Source: Algibacter miyuki
Lineage (GTDB): Bacteria; Bacteroidota; Bacteroidia; Flavobacteriales; Flavobacteriaceae
DNA length: 64,000 bases
NCBI RefSeq assembly: GCF_042427745.1
Contig: NZ_JBHMFA010000001.1
Direction: 5' to 3' (one strand)
Position numbers and translations under genes: made by a program. The notes beneath the pieces were generated by a model. That model worked only from the letters and a program-made list of their open reading frames with translations. It was not told the origin of the DNA and searched no databases. Positions within the stretch are counted from its first letter, which is position 1. Every line of letters begins with the position of its first letter. Positions 10,201 to 17,959 of the stretch are shown one piece after another.

Positions 10201-10562
10201 ATTTCAGACCAGAAGATACCACTAATCCATTAGGTCCAAATTTGGATGCTTATTTCCCTGCACCATACTCTGCTAACCCAGGTAGAAATAACAAAAATTA
10301 CGGACAAATTGTAGACCGTTATATTCAAAATGGTGCTTATACTAGATTAAAAAGTTTACAATTAGGGTATACAATTCCTAAAGATGTAACAAGTAAGTAT
10401 AATATAAACAATATTAGAATCTATGTTACTGGAGAAAACTTATTTACAGTTAGCGATATGATATTCTTTGATCCAGAAAATATTACAGCTGGAGTAACAG
10501 GTAGTGCTATTTCCTACCCGCTGCATAAAATTGTTTCTATGGGATTAAACTTATCATTCTAA
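7263..10562 (+). CDS. SusC/RagA-family TonB-dependent outer-membrane receptor (2)
   Basis: This 1099-residue paralogue of the first SusC shares an almost identical unusual leader (MKIKLHNFAFYRKK, FSCVSASFG). It also shares the CarboxypepD_reg-like domain (about 55-140, TGTITDVNGQPIPGVNVV) and the TonB-box region LDEVVVVGYGTQ. The plug (NINIRGF, ESVSVLKDAAAASIYGSQA) and barrel then diverge strongly, and the chain ends in LNLSF with the C-terminal Phe. A DLDGDGSIN loop in the barrel looks like a calcium-binding or EF-hand-like loop often seen in SusC barrels. Divergence in the transport part with conserved leader suggests two receptors for different oligomers of one glycan, or for two glycans under one signal. 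SusD 2 follows 18 bases later. Confidence 0.95.
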   Translation: MKIKLHNFAFYRKKRHLSFFLSILAFSCVSASFGLAPNTNADLRVTSSYLQQQITGTITDVNGQPIPGVNVVEKGTGNGAQTDFDGGFVITPSKANTVLVFSFVGFKTKEVTVTNQKALKVTLEEDISALDEVVVVGYGTQKKVNLTAAVSQVGAEVFENRPSANAARSLQGTVPGLVISNSSSGGAPGADTNINIRGFLTSSGTGTIGDSSPLVLVDGIEMNLNDIDPESIESVSVLKDAAAASIYGSQAAGGAILITTKSGKNMKGKVRVSYSTNYALTQPTKIPELASPIDFAYTVNDSRINNNQNPYHDETDLANILANMANPGSAPSLAVNASGTNWSYSAIGIDATGATDWTEVLYKDWAERTKHNLSISGGDQKLNYYFSAGAYDEGGLLKVGKESFQRYNLDAKISSQVNKWLKIELLTKVLKSYSDYPTQSDSNTGNLSQVLDLSSKIKPTFPLVDPIYGEEWLGHSYFPFWANQRYKTENNQLVLLPRFIFEPIKDLKFNVNLNYKRTNYFEEVIILSSQEIRPSGFIDRVSQQNTSYAPGFSTTEYFSPNIFTTYDKSIGNHNLNATVGYQSELNNFHSLSGHTDYLISDNVVSINASLDDDQLVSEAKTNWATQSVFSRFRYNYKEKYLLEFSYRRDGSSRFAPEDRWAGFPSYSAGYNVAKENFWPIDAISTFKLRGSYGTLGNQNVANYLYLSNIALNTGGTSYLFDGQRETLAFTPGLGSESLTWEKVKTTDIGFDLNAFNNKLEIGFSWYRTDIDGMAAEGLNLPAQLGTSAPLANTGTSRVQGWEVEAKWRQNITEDFSFNVRAVLSDYKRTIVDYPVPDGDSPNSLTQFYRPGKDLGEIYGLTWDGWFLTDEEAANHPIDQSAVTGWAFGAGDTKYKDLDGDGSINRGAWEVGDSGDWSVLGNTTPRYQYAVNLGFVYKNLDFNAFIQGVGKRDVVVSNHQRFRGPAQGPFHANVWVEHLDYFRPEDTTNPLGPNLDAYFPAPYSANPGRNNKNYGQIVDRYIQNGAYTRLKSLQLGYTIPKDVTSKYNINNIRIYVTGENLFTVSDMIFFDPENITAGVTGSAISYPLHKIVSMGLNLSF

Positions 10563-10580
10563 TTATAAAATTGTAGAATT

Positions 10581-12290
10581 ATGAAAAATATATTAAAATT
10601 ATTTACTTTAAGTATAGTCGTGACTTTATCGTCATGCGAAGACTTTTTAGACAAAACACCCTTAGATGATGTTTCTGAGGTTGATTTTTACAGTACACCT
10701 GGCGATTTAAGAGCATCTGTTAATGCTTTTTATAATGATTTGCCAAGTTGGTCAAATACCTCTGTTGGTTTTTCAGTACTACCCGATCTCGATTCTGATA
10801 TGGGTGTTGCTGAAAATATTAACTCTAGGCTTAGTGGCCAAACAGGCGTAGCTACGGAATCTTCAAATTCGGTTTGGAGTTGGGATGAAGTAAGAGAAGT
10901 TAACTGGCTTTTAGATCATGTTGACCAAGCAGAAGGTGATCAAACAGAAATAGATCAATACATAGGTGAAGCATATTTCTTTAGAGCGTATTATTATTTT
11001 AACCTTTTAGTTGATTACGGTGATTTACCAATACTTGACCGGTATTTTGATAATAATGATGAAGCGTATTTATTTGCAGGAAGAGAACCTAGAAATGAGG
11101 TTGCCGATTTTATTCTTGGAGATTTAAGCACGGCTATTTCCTTATTACAATCTTTTCCAGATATTGCTACAAGCCCACGTATAAGTAAAGAGGCTGCATT
11201 ATTGCTAAAGGCTAGAATTGCGCTATACGAAGGCACATGGGAAAAATATCATAGCGGTACAGCTTTTGGAGTAGAAGGTTCAAACGGCTCTGCTTTTTTG
11301 CAAATCGCTGCCGATACTTCTGAAGAGCTTATTGATAGTGGCGTGTTTACGCTTCATAGTGATTACGCTACTTTGTTTAACCAAGTTGGTTTAAGTGGTA
11401 ATAGCGAAGTGATGCTTTGGAGAGATTTTAATAATGATTTAGGGTTTAATAATAGTATACAAATTTCTTGGCCAAATCGTTGTGCATACACCAGAGAAGC
11501 TATACGTACCTATTTATGTACCGATGGCGACCCTATTTCGGTGAGTGATTTATATGATGATGGGGATAAATCTTTAGCTACTATTGAAGATAATAGAGAT
11601 CCTAGATTAGCGGCTTTAATAATGGTGCCTGGAGATTTAATTAAAAGAGATACCGATGGTTCAACGGTTGCTTATACAGCTCCTGATTTTGCTACGGCCA
11701 ACGCAGGACTTACGGGGTATGAATCAGAAAAATACAGAAATATTGATATAGATCCTAATACTAGCGATTTTACCTTAAACACGTCTAAGGTTATTATGCG
11801 TTTTGCTGAAGCTTTATTAATTTATGCTGAAGCGAAAGCGGAATTGGGTACGATTACTCAGGCTGATTTAGAAAAATCTGTAAATAAGTTACGTACTCGT
11901 GTAGGTATGCCTGGTATAACTTTAGGTGCTATAACTACAGATCCAGATTGGCCAAACTATGGTTATACGCTTTCAGATGTTTTATATGAAATACGTAGAG
12001 AACGTACCGTTGAACTTATGGCAGAAGGCTTTAGGCTTGATGATTTATTACGTTGGAGAGCTCACGAATTAGTTAATGGAACAACTCCTAGAGGTGCTTA
12101 TTTTTACGATGGTATTGTAAATTCCGATACGCCTGAATCAAATGTAACGCTAGATTCTGAAGGTTATATTGCTCCATTTATCAATTCAGCACCTTATAAT
12201 TTTGATGAAACTAAAGCCTATTTATTGCCTATACCAAGTAATGAATTAATACTTAACCCGAATTTATTACCACAAAATCCGGGTTGGTAG
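10581..12290 (+). CDS. SusD/RagB-family glycan-binding lipoprotein (2)
   Basis: This 569-residue SusD-like lipoprotein is encoded directly behind SusC 2. The signal ends in the lipobox LSSC with Cys19, followed by the usual EDFLDKTPLDD. Core family segments include EAYFFRAYYYFNLLVDYGDLP (split as EAYFFRAYYYF and LVDYGDLP), FAEALLIYAEAKAE, NKLRTRVGMPG and IRRERTVELMAEGFRLDDLLRWR. It should sit on the cell surface, bind glycan and close over the SusC channel. It differs clearly from SusD 1 in sequence, matching the divergence of the two SusC barrels. A long perfect hairpin follows. Confidence 0.95.
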   Translation: MKNILKLFTLSIVVTLSSCEDFLDKTPLDDVSEVDFYSTPGDLRASVNAFYNDLPSWSNTSVGFSVLPDLDSDMGVAENINSRLSGQTGVATESSNSVWSWDEVREVNWLLDHVDQAEGDQTEIDQYIGEAYFFRAYYYFNLLVDYGDLPILDRYFDNNDEAYLFAGREPRNEVADFILGDLSTAISLLQSFPDIATSPRISKEAALLLKARIALYEGTWEKYHSGTAFGVEGSNGSAFLQIAADTSEELIDSGVFTLHSDYATLFNQVGLSGNSEVMLWRDFNNDLGFNNSIQISWPNRCAYTREAIRTYLCTDGDPISVSDLYDDGDKSLATIEDNRDPRLAALIMVPGDLIKRDTDGSTVAYTAPDFATANAGLTGYESEKYRNIDIDPNTSDFTLNTSKVIMRFAEALLIYAEAKAELGTITQADLEKSVNKLRTRVGMPGITLGAITTDPDWPNYGYTLSDVLYEIRRERTVELMAEGFRLDDLLRWRAHELVNGTTPRGAYFYDGIVNSDTPESNVTLDSEGYIAPFINSAPYNFDETKAYLLPIPSNELILNPNLLPQNPGW

Positions 12291-12321
12291 AATTAATATT
12301 TAATAATTAGTTTTTTAGTTA

Positions 12322-12358
12322 AAAAGCTCAACATCAAATTTTGATGTTGAGCTTTTAT
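12322..12358. terminator. Terminator after SusD 2 (bidirectional shape)
   Basis: AAAAGCTCAACATCAAA at 12322-12338 pairs perfectly over 17 bases with its inverted copy ending at 12356, flanked by A and T runs. It ends the second SusC/D transcript and could also stop transcripts from the convergent FGE-like gene. Confidence 0.85.
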
Positions 12359-12505
12359 TTTTTAAAGCAATTTGAATTTTAAGAAAGCTTTAATATAGTC
12401 TACTATTTTTAAATGTAAAGTAAAGTGTTTAGATGTTTTACTTTATTGAATTGAGGTGTCATCCAAAGGAAATGCTAAAACGCCAATTAAGGCTTTGTTT
12501 AGTCC

Positions 12506-13618
12506 TTATTTTTTAATCATATCTGGAGTTACAACCGTTCTAAAGCCCACATGCTCGGCAGACGAATCTAAACTTGTTCCCATTCTAGATGATACTCTGT
12601 AACTGGCACAATACGAATCGCTACATAAAAATGAACCGCCTTTTATTATCTTTTCTTGAATATAAGGGTTGTTTGGGTTGTAAGCTTTATCAGCACCTTT
12701 AGGGTTATCTATTATGCTGTTTGTTGCAGCAAGCTCGTTGTAATAATTTAAGTTGTACCAATCCGAAGTCATTTCCCAAACATTTCCGGCCATATCATAT
12801 AATCCGAAATTATTTGCTGGGTAACTTTTTACAGGAGCTGTTCTTTCAAAACCATCCTCTAAGGTGTTGTTTACCGGAAACTCGCCTTCCCAGCTATTTA
12901 CTTGTTGGGATAAAACCGATCGGTCGTCACCCCAAAAATATGTTGTGTTTTGTTGGTTACCACGAGAAGCAAATTCCCATTCCGCCTCTGTAGGTAATCG
13001 CTTTCCTGCCCAAACGCAATAAGCCTGAGCATCTTCATAACAAACATGTACTACAGGATGATTGTCTTTGCCTTCAATATTGCTATCTGGTCCACTTGGG
13101 TGTTTCCAGTTTGTACCAATAGACCAGCGCCACCATTGCGAAAAATCGAATAAGTTTGGTAGAGATTCTTTGGTTTTTTTAAACATCAAAGAACCTGGTT
13201 GTAAAACCGAATCGTGTGGTTTTGGGGTGCCTTCCGGAAGTTGCTTTTTCATGTCTTCCCAGTCAATTTCACGTTCTGCCATAGTAACATAGCCTGTGGC
13301 TTTAATAAATTCTGAAAATTCAGCATTAGTTACTTCGGTGATGTCCATAAAAAAACCGTCAACTTTAACCGCATGTTGAGGTTTTTCATGATCCATAGCC
13401 ATTTGATCTTGCGGTACAGCACCTTGTAGAAATTTACCACCTGGTACCCAAACCATGCCTTTTGGCGGGTTGTTTTTTATACTATCGGTAACCTTTTGTG
13501 TTGCTATTATTTTTTCAACTTCAGGAGTTGTTTCAATAGCTTCGTTATTTTTGTTCTTACACCCAAAAGCCGCAATAAATATGGATAAGCCTAGCAAAGA
13601 ACGCATGTGTAATTTCAT
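12506..13618 (-). CDS. Formylglycine-generating enzyme family lipoprotein (SUMF1-like, both catalytic Cys present)
   Basis: This 370-residue protein has a lipoprotein signal (FGC, Cys20). Its FGE-sulfatase domain starts at MVWVPGGKFLQG and includes FFMDITEVTNAEFSEF, RLPTEAEWEFASRG, NTLEDGF, YPANNFGLYDMAGNVWEMTSDWY (split as YPANNFGLYDM and GNVWEMTSDWY), and GGSFLCSDSYCASYR then SSAEHVGFR. The two cysteines, about 332 and 337, have the i/i+5 spacing of the copper-binding catalytic pair of aerobic formylglycine-generating enzyme (human SUMF1 Cys336/Cys341). Many relatives lack them. This makes a true sulfatase activator plausible, working on sulfatases in or on the way to the periplasm. No sulfatase gene is in this window. 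Alternative: a non-enzymatic relative such as the GldJ or PvdO type. Confidence 0.82.
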   Translation of the reverse strand: MKLHMRSLLGLSIFIAAFGCKNKNNEAIETTPEVEKIIATQKVTDSIKNNPPKGMVWVPGGKFLQGAVPQDQMAMDHEKPQHAVKVDGFFMDITEVTNAEFSEFIKATGYVTMAEREIDWEDMKKQLPEGTPKPHDSVLQPGSLMFKKTKESLPNLFDFSQWWRWSIGTNWKHPSGPDSNIEGKDNHPVVHVCYEDAQAYCVWAGKRLPTEAEWEFASRGNQQNTTYFWGDDRSVLSQQVNSWEGEFPVNNTLEDGFERTAPVKSYPANNFGLYDMAGNVWEMTSDWYNLNYYNELAATNSIIDNPKGADKAYNPNNPYIQEKIIKGGSFLCSDSYCASYRVSSRMGTSLDSSAEHVGFRTVVTPDMIKK

Positions 13619-13652
13619 TTATATAATTTTTAAGAAAAAGTAGTTGTTTCAA

Positions 13653-13660
13653 CAAAAATA
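13653..13660 (-). promoter_or_regulatory. Putative -7 box of the FGE-like gene
   Basis: Read on the minus strand this is TATTTTTG, matching TAnnTTTG, and it would give a leader of roughly 30 bases before the ATG at 13618. Confidence 0.4.
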
Positions 13661-13798
13661 TTAATAATTAATACAATATATGTGAAAGTGACATTTAAAG
13701 TAGCCCTTTTAACATAAGGGCGGTAAAGTGTTGCTGTATTTTTTCAGAATAAATAAGAAGAAGCGACTTAGAGAAACATATGAGTTTGATTAACATGA

Positions 13799-13813
13799 AG
13801 GAAACTGTTTCCT
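13799..13813. promoter_or_regulatory. Inverted repeat near the yicC promoter
   Basis: AGGAAAC and GTTTCCT flank a single T, giving a perfect 7+7 dyad whose centre is 25 bases before the -7 box. The position overlaps the -33 region, so a repressor or class II activator site is possible. No regulator is known to me for it. Confidence 0.3.
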
Positions 13814-13830
13814 ATCCACTTCGTTTTAAT

Positions 13831-13838
13831 TACCTTTG
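13831..13838 (+). promoter_or_regulatory. -7 box of the yicC-gmk-nadD operon
   Basis: TACCTTTG is an exact TAnnTTTG match. It places the transcription start near 13842, so an upstream TTG at 13836 cannot be the yicC start. Confidence 0.6.
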
Positions 13839-13859
13839 CGCAACTTAATAATTTGGTTT

Positions 13860-14717
13860 ATGATTTATTCAATGACAGGTTACGGGAAATCTGTTTTACA
13901 ATTACCCACGAAAAAAATAACAATCGAACTTAAATCTTTAAACAGTAAAAGTTTAGATTTAAATGCCAGAATGCCTTCTATATATAGAGAAAAAGAACTT
14001 TCTATAAGGAAACTTCTAGCCGATAAATTGGTGCGTGGTAAAGTAGATTTTTCTATTTATGTGGAAGCGACTGCGGAAGATACTTCTACGCAAATTAACA
14101 CACCTGTTGTTAAGCAGTACATGGCACAATTAAAGCAAGTTGTAGACGGAAACGAGATTGAATTATTGAAAATGGCCGTAAAATTCCCTGATGCTTTAAA
14201 CACCGTTAGAGAAGAAATAGACGAAAACGAATGGGAAACCATTGCTGCCGAAATTAATACAGCCGTAGCCGATTTAAATAGTTACCGATTAAACGAAGGT
14301 AAGGTGCTTGAGCAAGATTTTATTAATCGTGTAAACTCGATTGATAGTATTTTAGAGCAAGTTATTGCTATGGACCCAGAACGTGTTGAAGGTGTTCGCG
14401 AGCGCTTACATAAAGGCGTTTTAGAATTAAAAGAAAAATATGATGAAAACCGTTTCGAGCAAGAATTGGTTTACTACATCGAAAAATTTGATATTACGGA
14501 AGAAAAAGTACGTTTAAAAAATCATTTAAATTACTTTATCGAATCTATAAATTCCGAAGAATCTAACGGTAAAAAACTTGGTTTTATCAGTCAAGAAATG
14601 GGACGTGAAATAAACACCATTGGCTCTAAAAGTAATTTCGCTCCGATGCAACAATTAGTGGTGCAAATGAAGGATGAATTAGAAAAAATTAAAGAACAAT
14701 TATTGAATGTACTTTAA
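13860..14717 (+). CDS. yicC: YicC family endoribonuclease
   Basis: The start at ATG 13860 gives MIYSMTGYGKS, the near-universal N-terminus of YicC proteins. A TTG 24 bases upstream lies inside the -7 box and is rejected. The protein has about 285 residues, with the YicC_N domain first (to about 155) and the DUF1732 C-terminal domain (about 200-285). The latter ends in FISQEMGREINTIGSKSN and then EKIKEQLLNVL, the most conserved stretch of the family. E. coli YicC is an oligomeric RNase that promotes decay of the small RNA RyhB. Here it heads an operon with guanylate kinase, an order common in Bacteroidota. Function beyond family membership is not visible. Confidence 0.92.
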   Translation: MIYSMTGYGKSVLQLPTKKITIELKSLNSKSLDLNARMPSIYREKELSIRKLLADKLVRGKVDFSIYVEATAEDTSTQINTPVVKQYMAQLKQVVDGNEIELLKMAVKFPDALNTVREEIDENEWETIAAEINTAVADLNSYRLNEGKVLEQDFINRVNSIDSILEQVIAMDPERVEGVRERLHKGVLELKEKYDENRFEQELVYYIEKFDITEEKVRLKNHLNYFIESINSEESNGKKLGFISQEMGREINTIGSKSNFAPMQQLVVQMKDELEKIKEQLLNVL

Positions 14718-14725
14718 ATAGTATT

Positions 14726-14788
14726 CAGTCGGCAGTCAACAGTAATTAGCAACTAAAAACTGACAACCAACACCCAATAACCAGTAAT
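14726..14788 (+). repeat. Degenerate heptanucleotide repeat, nine units, between yicC and gmk
   Basis: The 63 bases divide into nine 7-base units, several of the form CAGTCGG, CAGTCAA, CAGTAAT, TGACAAC, CAATAAC, and the last unit (CAGTAAT) runs into the gmk start codon. Similar degenerate heptamer strings are known in cyanobacteria and, from memory, in Bacteroidota spacers. It leaves no room for a normal ribosome binding site before gmk. Confidence 0.55.
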
Positions 14789-15371
14789 GAGTAGTAAAAA
14801 AGCACAAGGAAAATTAATAGTATTCTCGGCACCATCAGGTTCAGGAAAAACAACTATAGTTAGGCATTTATTAGGTTTAGATCATTTGAATTTAGAGTTT
14901 TCTATTTCGGCAACTTCGCGCGAAAGTCGAGGTACGGAAATAGACGGCACCGATTATTATTTTTTGTCGGCTAGCGATTTTAAGTCAAAAATTAAAAACG
15001 ATGAATTCTTAGAATGGGAAGAAGTATATCGTGATAATTTCTACGGAACTTTAAAAACCGAAGTAGAACGTATTTGGGCAAAAGGTAAAAACGTTATTTT
15101 TGATATTGATGTTTCAGGTGGCTTACGTATAAAGCGAAAATTCCCAGATGAAACTTTGGCTATTTTTGTAAAACCACCAAGTATTGACGAGTTGAAAATT
15201 CGACTTAAAAAACGTAAAACCGAAAGTGAAGATAAAATAAACATGCGTGTAGCTAAGGCTTCGGCCGAATTGGCAACCGCACCTCTATTTGATGTTATTG
15301 TTGTTAATGATACTTTAGAGCCAGCGCTTGTAGAAGCTGAAAATTTAGTGAGTACGTTTTTAAAATCATAA
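14787..15371 (+). CDS. gmk: Guanylate kinase
   Basis: This 194-residue enzyme phosphorylates GMP to GDP with ATP in the cytoplasm. The P-loop SAPSGSGKTT lies at about residues 14-23, followed by SATSRESRGTEIDGTDYYF, which binds GMP, and EWEEVYRDNFYGT. The segment VIFDIDVSGG replaces the more usual VILDIDVQGA. IFVKPPSIDELKIRLKKR and RVAKASAEL close the lid region. Length is normal. It is co-transcribed with yicC upstream and nadD downstream, 16 bases away. The start is directly in phase with a heptamer repeat. Confidence 0.96.
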   Translation: MSSKKAQGKLIVFSAPSGSGKTTIVRHLLGLDHLNLEFSISATSRESRGTEIDGTDYYFLSASDFKSKIKNDEFLEWEEVYRDNFYGTLKTEVERIWAKGKNVIFDIDVSGGLRIKRKFPDETLAIFVKPPSIDELKIRLKKRKTESEDKINMRVAKASAELATAPLFDVIVVNDTLEPALVEAENLVSTFLKS

Positions 15372-15387
15372 TAAATAAAATTTTTAA

Positions 15388-15966
15388 ATGAAAATTGGGT
15401 TGTATTTCGGGTCTTTTAATCCTATACATATCGGGCATTTGGTTATTGCTAATCACTTGGCTGAACATAGCGATTTAGATCAGGTTTGGTTTGTTGTAAC
15501 ACCACATAATCCATTTAAAAAGAAAGCGACTTTATTAGATAATTACCAACGTTTAGAGTTGGTATATCGGGCTACTAAAGATTACGATAAGTTGCAGCCA
15601 AGCGATATTGAATTTAAATTACCACAACCTAATTATACGGTAAATACGCTGGCTCATATTCAAGAAAAATATCCGAAGCATACATTTTCTCTAATTATGG
15701 GGGAGGATAATTTAAAAAGTTTCCACAAGTGGAAAAATTACGAGGTTATTTTAGAAAATCATCATATTTATGTGTATCCAAGAATTTCAGAACAAACCGT
15801 GGATACACAATTTACTGGGCATGAGAAAATTCATGTTATTAATGCTCCCGTTATGGAGTTATCTTCAACATTTATTAGGAAATGTATAAAAGACGGTAAA
15901 AATGTTAAGCCGATGTTGCCTGAAAATGTATGGGAATATCTAGACGAAATGAATTTTTATAAGTAG
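15388..15966 (+). CDS. nadD: Nicotinate-nucleotide adenylyltransferase
   Basis: This 192-residue protein opens with GLYFGSFNPIHIGHLVIANH, containing the nucleotidyltransferase HxGH motif. It continues with VWFVVTPHNPFKKK and the late motif SSTFIRKCIKDGKNV, which matches the ISSTxIR signature. NadD joins nicotinate mononucleotide and ATP to make deamido-NAD, the step shared by de novo and salvage NAD synthesis. The window also encodes NadA and NadB, so most of the de novo pathway is here in two loci. Last gene of the yicC operon, with a terminator about 110 bases later. Confidence 0.96.
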   Translation: MKIGLYFGSFNPIHIGHLVIANHLAEHSDLDQVWFVVTPHNPFKKKATLLDNYQRLELVYRATKDYDKLQPSDIEFKLPQPNYTVNTLAHIQEKYPKHTFSLIMGEDNLKSFHKWKNYEVILENHHIYVYPRISEQTVDTQFTGHEKIHVINAPVMELSSTFIRKCIKDGKNVKPMLPENVWEYLDEMNFYK

Positions 15967-16076
15967 TTTTTTTCAATTACCGACAACCCAAAACATGGCG
16001 TAAGTAAAATCTTTTATATAGGCAGTGAATCGCTTTTTTAATAGATTAAGATGTACTGATTAGGATTTAAAACATA

Positions 16077-16109
16077 AAAAAAAACCAACCTAAAAGGGTT
16101 GGTTTTTTT
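16077..16109. terminator. Bidirectional terminator between nadD and the Kbp-like gene
   Basis: AAAACCAACC pairs with GGTTGGTTTT around TAAAAG, flanked by A and T runs, so it works in both directions for the convergent genes. Confidence 0.85.
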
Positions 16110-16140
16110 CACTTAATAACATAAATTTTGTAGGTAATTT

Positions 16141-16638
16141 TTAGTCTAAGGCAGGAATACGTAATGCTTGTCCTGGGTAAATTTTATCAGGGTCAGTAAG
16201 CATAGGCTTATTGGCTTCAAAAATTACCGGGTACTTCATAGCATTTCCGTAGTAATGTTTTGCTATTTTTCCTAATGTGTCACCACTAACCACGGTATGA
16301 AACTGGGCTTCTGGTTCTACGTTTTCAACCGTCATTTGGTCGTCAACAGTAGCAATACCATTCGAGTTTCCAACTACTAAAACAACTTTTTCTTTTGTTG
16401 CTTGGTTGTAAGCTGCTCCAGTAATTGTAGCGTTATCATCATTAATAAAAATATTTAAATCGTCAACTTGCAATTGCAAGCTTGTTATTGTTTCTTTTAA
16501 ATTTTTTGCAGCTGCGGTTTCTAACTTAAGCTTAGCAGCAGCAACTTCATTTGCAGCTTCGGTAGCTTCTTCTGCTTCTGTTTTTCCAATGCCAAATACT
16601 TTTGCTCCGGCATCTTTAATAAATGAAAATATTCCCAT
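16141..16638 (-). CDS. kbp: Kbp/YgaU-like BON-LysM protein
   Basis: This 165-residue protein resembles E. coli Kbp (YgaU) from end to end. It starts MGIFSFIKDAGAKVFG, has a BON-like segment (about 60-110, VDDLNIFINDDNATITG and GNSNGIATVDDQM) and a C-terminal LysM domain (about 112-163, HTVVSGDTLGKIAKHYYGN, IFEANKPML, IYPGQALRIP). No signal peptide is present, as in Kbp, which is a cytoplasmic potassium sensor. Residues 22-60 are Ala/Glu/Lys-rich helix, longer than in E. coli. Its leader holds a 14-bp inverted repeat. Confidence 0.88.
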   Translation of the reverse strand: MGIFSFIKDAGAKVFGIGKTEAEEATEAANEVAAAKLKLETAAAKNLKETITSLQLQVDDLNIFINDDNATITGAAYNQATKEKVVLVVGNSNGIATVDDQMTVENVEPEAQFHTVVSGDTLGKIAKHYYGNAMKYPVIFEANKPMLTDPDKIYPGQALRIPALD

Positions 16639-16662
16639 ATTCTTTTTTTTTTATTATAAAGG

Positions 16663-16740
16663 GTTAATATTGATTTTAGAGAGGTTCTTTAGAAACTTGA
16701 GAGAGGCTTGAGAGACAAATCAATATTAACGCCTTTTTTT
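16663..16740. repeat. Inverted repeat with repeat-rich loop in the kbp leader
   Basis: GTTAATATTGATTT at 16663-16676 pairs perfectly with AAATCAATATTAAC at 16717-16730. The 40-base loop is purine-rich on the plus strand with repeated GAGAG and AAACTTGAGAG/GGCTTGAGAG blocks. On the plus strand it is followed by seven Ts. On the minus strand it lies just upstream of the kbp start, so it may be an attenuator, an RNA-binding target or a terminator of a plus-strand small RNA. Confidence 0.4.
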
Positions 16741-16862
16741 ATTAAGACACTCAAACTCTTGATTGGTCACAAGTTTTTTAAATTTTAACATTTTTTACAT
16801 GTAATAAATATTTTAACGTGTTGATTTATAGGTGTTTTAGTTTATTTTAAATATTTGTTTTT

Positions 16863-17801
16863 TTAAGATCGCTCACTTTCTCTTGGGTTTTCAATTCTAA
16901 CACTTTTAAATTTTCGTTTCTTTTCTGTGTCTGTTTTTACAGCTTTTCCATTAGCCGATTTTAAGTATTGAATATACCCACGGCCCATAAATTCATAGGT
17001 TGTTCCCGAAGCGGCATGGAACAATTCTATTTTACCATCATTAATAACACTCAATTGAAATTTTTCATTATCAAAGTAATCATAATCTAATGTTAGTATT
17101 TTTAGGTAGGGGTTGTTATTCACATTTCCAACACCATAAATACCGGTGTAATCCCAAATTAAACGGCTCACATTTGTACCGCTAACATCCTTCGAACTTT
17201 TAAATTCCGAGTCGTTTCCGCCTGCTAAAAACTGTAAGTAGTTTTCATTATCAAATTCATTAATTGCACCCATTTGGCTAGTGTAAACTTTTTCCCAAGC
17301 GTTATATTCCTGTAAAAAGTAGTGTATGTTATCGTAAAACACAAAATCGTAATCAAAATTACTACGTTGGTAGCCATCTAAAAAGTACGATGTATCGTTA
17401 TTAGGGTTGTAAAGTTCAATGGTATTATTGTCTATTTGGTAAACATCAAATGTATCTAGACCATCTGCATCGTGGTTTACATCTAAAATCATATTGTAAG
17501 CATCGTAAGTTCCTACATCAATTCCAAAACCATTGCCTGTATTTCCTAAACCAACAATATTATTGTTTGCATATAGTACACCATTTTTAAACGAAATAGT
17601 AAATGCTTTTTGTAAAAATGGAGTTTCTCCATAACCTTTAGTGGCATTAATATCTACATACCATAACTCGTACGAATTAATCAACTGATTTACCGAAATT
17701 CTAGGTTCCTCAATATAATCATCCACAATAACTTCGGTGTAACACGATGTAAAAAGGGTAGCCATAAGGGCGAAGCTTGAAAGTAGTTTTATAGTTCTCA
17801 T
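16863..17801 (-). CDS. Conserved flavobacterial lipoprotein, unknown function
   Basis: This 312-residue protein has a lipoprotein signal (LFTSC, Cys20) and then a short acidic linker. I do not recognise a domain of known function. The body is rich in Tyr, Asn and Asp and looks all-beta. It shows two similar-looking halves, each ending in a sentence such as DTSYFLDGYQR (about 140-150) and GTTYEFMGRGYIQYL (about 270-285), so an internal duplication is possible. The end is Lys/Arg-rich. Relatives in this group are sometimes labelled nicotinic acid mononucleotide adenyltransferase, which nothing in this sequence supports. That label probably spread from the nearby nadD. Confidence 0.75.
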   Translation of the reverse strand: MRTIKLLSSFALMATLFTSCYTEVIVDDYIEEPRISVNQLINSYELWYVDINATKGYGETPFLQKAFTISFKNGVLYANNNIVGLGNTGNGFGIDVGTYDAYNMILDVNHDADGLDTFDVYQIDNNTIELYNPNNDTSYFLDGYQRSNFDYDFVFYDNIHYFLQEYNAWEKVYTSQMGAINEFDNENYLQFLAGGNDSEFKSSKDVSGTNVSRLIWDYTGIYGVGNVNNNPYLKILTLDYDYFDNEKFQLSVINDGKIELFHAASGTTYEFMGRGYIQYLKSANGKAVKTDTEKKRKFKSVRIENPRESERS

Positions 17802-17959
17802 ATCTTATAATTTTAGTAAAAATGGAGGTCTAGACCTGTTTTTAAAAACAGTCAAAAACCAATCATTTTTAGGGTTTCTAATTAGCTAGGTTTCAAAACA
17901 CGTGCCAAAAAATAATTTCAATAAACATATCCGCTTTCAAATAAGACTAATATTTTGTG

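Noticed and set aside
16863..17801. Nicotinate mononucleotide adenylyltransferase label for the lipoprotein
   Set aside because: No HxGH motif or Rossmann fold is visible, and a true nadD is at 15388-15966.
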